Source of the DNA: Diadema setosum
Lineage: Eukaryota > Echinodermata > Echinoidea > Diadematoida > Diadematidae
NCBI RefSeq assembly: GCF_964275005.1
Contig: NC_092690.1
Location: 13,989,287 to 14,053,286, forward strand
Direction of reading: 5' to 3'
DNA length: 64,000 nt
Position 1 is the stretch's first letter; each line of letters begins with the position of its first letter. A program made the translations under genes and the position numbers. The notes beneath the pieces are model-generated. The model was given only the letters and a program-made list of their open reading frames with translations. It was not told the DNA's origin and did not search any database. This document shows positions 55,901-62,100 of this stretch, piece by piece.

Positions 55901-58900
55901 TTCACAGCTATCTATCATTTGTCTGTTTGTGTTCTATATATATCAGTCTGTTCATCCATCCCTCCATTTATCTATCTATCATCTATCTGTCTATCTCTCT
56001 ACCTATCTATGTATCTTACTATCTGTCTATCTAATTTATCTATCTGTCCATCTGTGTTTCTGTCTGTCCATCTATTTATCCATCTGTTTATGTAATTATC
56101 CATGAATCCATCTAAGATAGGACAATATAATTCAGAACATTTTATAGTGCTAATAATTTTAAGAAAAATGTTCCCGAAATAACCCCTCCCCTTCAAGAAG
56201 GATGGACTCCCAGGATAAGAGTTATGGTCAAGCATTTTCTTTTGTGCTGGTAGTGATCTAACCTTCAACACCCCGATTTAGCATAGCATTAAAACATTGC
56301 CACTTTCACGTCGCCTGTAAAGAAATTGAGCTCTAAAGCCTAAAATACATTATATGTGCGAGGTATAGAACACATACCATTGTACTAATGTCCAAATGTG
56401 TGGTGTAAACGTATCCTCTTCTGTTTTTGCACCGTGCATGTAGTCTTGCCCACAAGATCTCATTAACTAGTTGATAATCTAGGTCTTCAACTCTGTCCAG
56501 TTGGTGTCATGTAACATCGTATGTATGTGTTCCTCTAGATACTATTGTGAATCTGGAGATGTCCTGTACACTGACACGCTGTGCCCCACCGGTCACTACT
56601 GTCCCGAGGGCACCATGTCGGCCAACGAGTTCCCTTGCCCCGCGGGCTACTACAATGACTACGAGGGCAAGCAAGAGTTAGCAGACTGCAAACCTTGTCC
56701 ACCAGGTATGATGTACTGACTGTATACACCATGGAGATCCTAAAGCATAAAGCACCACCTGTTAGATGAATATGATAGACTTTACAAGATGAATATGCTT
56801 AAAGTGTTGTAAAGTAAATCCCAAACCATGTTACAGTATGCACACTCTTCCCATAAAGCCACAGGTCTTTCTCAACATGACAATTTATTTTACAGGGTAC
56901 ATGTTAGAGTAGATTTCCTTTAGATAATAATAATAATGATAACAGTTCTCTCCATCCAGGCTCAGCTAAACCCAGGCAGTGTATGAAACTTGACTATACT
57001 ATGCTTTGCAGAGCATAAGGAACATATATACTATATCCTCAATTCTCTGTTTGTGTGTATGTGTGATATCTGCATGTATCTACTGATGTTTTTGATGTGA
57101 CTATGGAATCATTGGGTCTTTAGGGCAGGGGCAGTTATTTATGACTTGATGAGACTATTTAATTGTTTTGAGCAATTAAAAGCAGCATCTCAGTAAACAA
57201 AGTTTTGTTTGACATTGACCTCCCACTACAGGGCAGTACTGTGCGACTCCAGGACTGGCCAACTCTACCGGTCTGTGCGCGGAGGGCTGGTACTGCATCC
57301 GAGGGGCGTGGTCGGACACGCCCACTGACTATGGCTCCAACAACATCACCGTCTCTTGCTTCTGCCCCACCAATGCCACCGGAGGCCAGTGTGAGCCGGG
57401 AGAGTTCTGCCCCCGTGGCTCCATTGAACCATCTCCCTGCACCCCAGGTAGGGGATCCCCCCTTTTCTCTTGTCCCCTCTCTCTCCTCTTCCATGTCCCT
57501 TCCACCCCATTGCTTTCTAGTCTCTAATGTCGCATTGTTCTAAGAAATCATAAGATATCACTGTCCCAACAAAATGTTTTTATCCTTTATCAGTAAGAAT
57601 ATAATGACAACTTTTCCCCTCTCTCAGAAAATGGGATTATAAAGAAATTCTTGGTGTAAGGAAGTAGAAATTCAAGTTGCAAAATCATCATCTTAGTATA
57701 TCTTTATGTACTTTACTGTTTGGACACAACAAAATTTTGGTATAATGAAGTAAAAGTGCCAGTCCCAATGACTTGATGGGAGTCGCCTGTATTTGTTGAC
57801 AGTCTCTCTTGATCGTTATGCACGATGAACTGTCACATCACATTACATGTGAAGATAAAACCTTAGTTTTTCGTATCAAAATGATGTGACATATTTCTCA
57901 TCAGGCCAATTCATAGACAATGAAACCATATAACAGACATTTATTTCAGCCAAAGTCTTCTAGATCTAGTGCTTCAAGGGTACAGTTCCTTAATCAGTGT
58001 GTGATTGTTTGTCGTCCATCACTTCAGGCTACTACTGTGAAGACCCAGGCCTGGCCAGTGTAACGGGGCCATGTGACGCCGGCTACTACTGCATTCTGGG
58101 AGCATTGGTGCGAGATCCGACGGACAACATCACTGGTGCTGTCTGCCCGGCCGGTCACTACTGTCCGGTAGGAACGTACGACCCCGAGCCATGTCCAGCC
58201 GGTTACTATAGCAACACCACAAGGAATACAGATATTGGAGACTGCATGCCATGCCTGCCAGGTAAGACAAGAGAAGATGGGACTGTTATGAGAAAAGGGA
58301 TGGATTGCTTTCATTTGAATGAAGAAGTACAGTGTAGAAGAAGGGGGGGGGGGAGAAGATGAAGAAGACAAAAACAAAAATAAAGAGAGAGATAGAAAAA
58401 GAATGAGAGAGATTGCGAGCAGCCATTTATTGATTGTTCTCGATTATGAATTATTTGTATTAAAGAGACATGGAGATTTTGGGGTTAGGTAATGCTGCTT
58501 TTAGTCAGTCTAATGTACATACCACCTGCTTGAAGATTCAAGTATTTCAATGTGAGATGTGTTAACACTAGACTGGAATATGTGTGAATTTGTCGGTTAT
58601 TGTGTATGCCTTGCTTCTGAAAGTGGTTATTTAATCGGGAATAAAAATCGTATATGTACATATCATGTGCCTGAAAATTCAAGTATTTTTATTTAAGATG
58701 TATAAACACCAAACTGTAAAATGCTTGGATTTGTCTATTATTGTGTATATGTTGCTTCTTAAACATGTTCTTTGATTGGGGATTAAAAGCAACATTTGGA
58801 GTAAGTGTGTATATCTCGTGGTGGAAAAATGGGAGAAGTGTTTGAACTTTTCATATAAAACTTTTGAAGTGTTTGAACTTTTCATATAAAACAAGTTCCT

Positions 58901-59140
58901 ACAATGTCTGCATCTGACCATCTCCCCCAGGCTACTACTGTGAAGGGACAGGTCTCCCAGAACCCACTGGGCCCTGTGCAGCCGGCTACTACTGCCCTGG
59001 AGGTCAGAACACCTCCCAGCCTACAGAGTATGTCTGCACCCCGGGTCACTACTGTGAAGTGGGGAGCCCCGCCCTGTCGTCTTGCGCCTCTGGCTCCTAC
59101 CAGGATGACTTCGGACAGGTGAGAATGCCCCGCCCTCATC

Positions 59141-59174
<34 letters not shown>

Positions 59175-62100
59175 TACAACTAATATAAAATCAGAACTGT
59201 TCGTGTGCACTTCCATTTTGCAATAGCCAAGATTAGCGAAGTCAAAATGCACGTAAAAGTTTGTGTTTACACTATATGCATTGGCTGTATGTTTATCACA
59301 TTTTCAAGTTATCCATGTTTCGAGACAGTTTTTCCCTCCCTTTAATCAGCGTTTGATTGATGAAAAGAAAAGTTTAGTTGTATAGTTTGCTTCGCCGAAA
59401 GACATGTACTTGATGCTTGCGTGCACTATCACTTTGTTATCATTTGTTCAACACGCGATGAAGGTTTGCGGAAGTATTTTTCTGTTTACCTATCATGTAA
59501 CTACAAAGGTCTTATTCGTACACCATACTTACGAGGAATGCCATTTGTTTGTTAAATTGAATGAAGCAAACCATTGTAGGAGTGGGTTTTTGCGGGAGGT
59601 ATTACTTTTCTTACACTGATGTCAGTATTTCTCACATTGAAGTCAATATTTCTGACACTGAAGTCAATATTTCTGACACTGAAGTCAGTATTTCTGATAT
59701 TGAAGTCAATATTTCTGTGCTCATCATGCTCTCCCCTCCACTAGGATTCCTGCAAGTCCTGTCCAGCTGGTTTCTATTGCGACGCCACATTGCAGAACGA
59801 CTCGTTCTGTCTCCATGGCGTCCAGAACCCGCAGCCGTGTCCAGCTGGTCACTACTGTCCGATGGGCACCAAGTACGCGGTGGAGTTTGGCTGTCCGAAC
59901 GGGACATTTAGTGACCAGCTGGGTCTCCAGAGTGCTGGGGACTGTACCCCCTGCTCAGGGGGGATGTACTGTGACCGGGAGGGGCTGACCGCACCCTATG
60001 GGGAGTGTCAAGCGGGCTACTACTGCCAGTCTGGCTCGTCCTCCCCAACCCCAACAGATGGAGTCACTGGGGATATATGTCCAGTCGGGACATTCTGTCC
60101 AGTGGGGTCCAACAAGACATACGACTGTCCACCTGGAACATATAACCCCACTGAAGGTTGGTTAAATCACATGCAGTTGGTATTCTCATCATCATAAGTG
60201 CCTCTTTTGCTGCCCTCATAAGTATCTTTAAGATGGTGGTGATGATGACCGTGATGATGACCGTGATGGTGACGGTGATGATGACGGTGATGATGTTGAT
60301 GATGATGTTGATGTTGATGATGATGATGATGATGATGATGTTGATGATGATGATAACAGTCTATGCCAGTATAAAATGTGTATTTTGAATCTTCTTGTAT
60401 CTAGTAAAGCCTTTTACATGTATGTTAGAGAAGGAAGAGACATTCATTGTGGAGGGAGTGTTTTCTTCTTCTTTTTTTTTAGGTGATACGCTATCAGCGT
60501 ATCACCTATTGTGATTGTCAAAATCTCTCTTTATTTCTTTTTATTCTTCTTTCTTTCTGGACAATTTTGTGTCATCAATATCTCAAGAGTGACATTACAG
60601 AATGACATGACATTTTCAGGGAACATGTCTCATGACAATATCTAGCCACAATAAGGTTTTCATGACAGTAACATGTCTATGACGTCATCTAGGCGCCATT
60701 TTGTGATTTTCGGACCATGTTACATGATCGATCATAACTTCATAAATAAAGGTCATTTCTGTATCATTTTCGGTGGACATTAAGTTCAGGTCACGCTCTA
60801 TCTTACATTTTAATGCTAATTACCTAGGACATTATTACGCGCGCGTACGCGCGCGTCAAACTTTTAAAAGGCTCAAAACAACTTACCAATGGGAAATCTC
60901 GAAGTTTCAGACAATTTTAAGCGTTTCGCGCGTTCGCGTCCGTCCGCACATTTTCGCGCGTAGTGCGCGTAAGCAACATGAAAATGCACATTTTTTGACA
61001 GATTTGGATTCCTGATACATTAAGCAACAATATCCATTGATTTCCGATCAATTTTGACCTATAACAAAGGAATGCGTTGGCGGCAAAGTTGAAATTTCGT
61101 GTGCGCGTCTATGTGCAAATATAGCGAAAAACATGTCTTTGTTTATTTCGCCATAGCTCTTTAAAACGTCTGGTTACCCTATGTTTTTATTGCATATTAC
61201 AAAAACATATGAATTGGAAATAACGTTTCAAGCATCAATATCTCCATGAATACATTATGACGTCATCATATCATCATCTGAAATAAAAAAAGTGGAATTA
61301 AATTTTTTAAGGTACTGTTTCTGATATTCATTTGCTCGTATCTCTGTTGTTTAAGCTCAATATTATCCCAAATTCAGATATGTTGTACTTTGAACATTTG
61401 CCTTTCAAGTCCATGTCATAGTTTTGAAATTTGATGACGTCATCATGCTTTAAATTGTGTTTAAAGGTAAAGACGCAAAATCGGACAAGTTTACGTGTTA
61501 TGTCTATGGGAGGTGATTTTTTTAGAAACCATGCATTGACTTGACAACGTTTAAGCACCTTTATCTCAGCTGATTTTGCTTCATTTCCTCTGAAACTTAA
61601 GTATGTTGTAGCTGTGACAATAATCTGCAGTAATCATGCATTTTATGTTTTGAAATCTCCTCATGAGGTTGACAATTTTGCAATTTAAAACTGAAAATGA
61701 GAATGGAATGCGGACGAAACGATTCCTGATTCATCTTTCACGTACATAAGTTTACGTTCCTCTAATTTTCTCGTCGAGACGAATGGCCGAGCGGTTAGAG
61801 GCGTCGTCTCAGAAACCATGAGGTTGCACACGTACGGGTTCGATCCTCACAAGAGCACGAAAGAAAATAATTATTATTTTTTTTTTACTTTTTTTTTCTT
61901 CAATGGAGTACTACACCTTCGTCCATGTAGAAAACACGTTTGCATGTAAACACACCTATACGCACACACTCACACAGTATACCTTTGTTTTGCGTTGGAG
62001 ACTGCATTACTTCGACTGCTGCAAAATTTTGCAGGCTGGGCTTTTCAAACTGATATAGTATATTGTAACAAAATGAAATTTGTTCATATCAATTCAGTAA

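Noticed and set aside
55728-56105. Plus-strand frames rich in S, I, Y, L, P
   Set aside because: Translation of the TATC/CATC microsatellite in intron 51.
60158-60388. Methionine/valine-rich 76-aa frame
   Set aside because: Translation of the GATGGT/GATGAT microsatellite.
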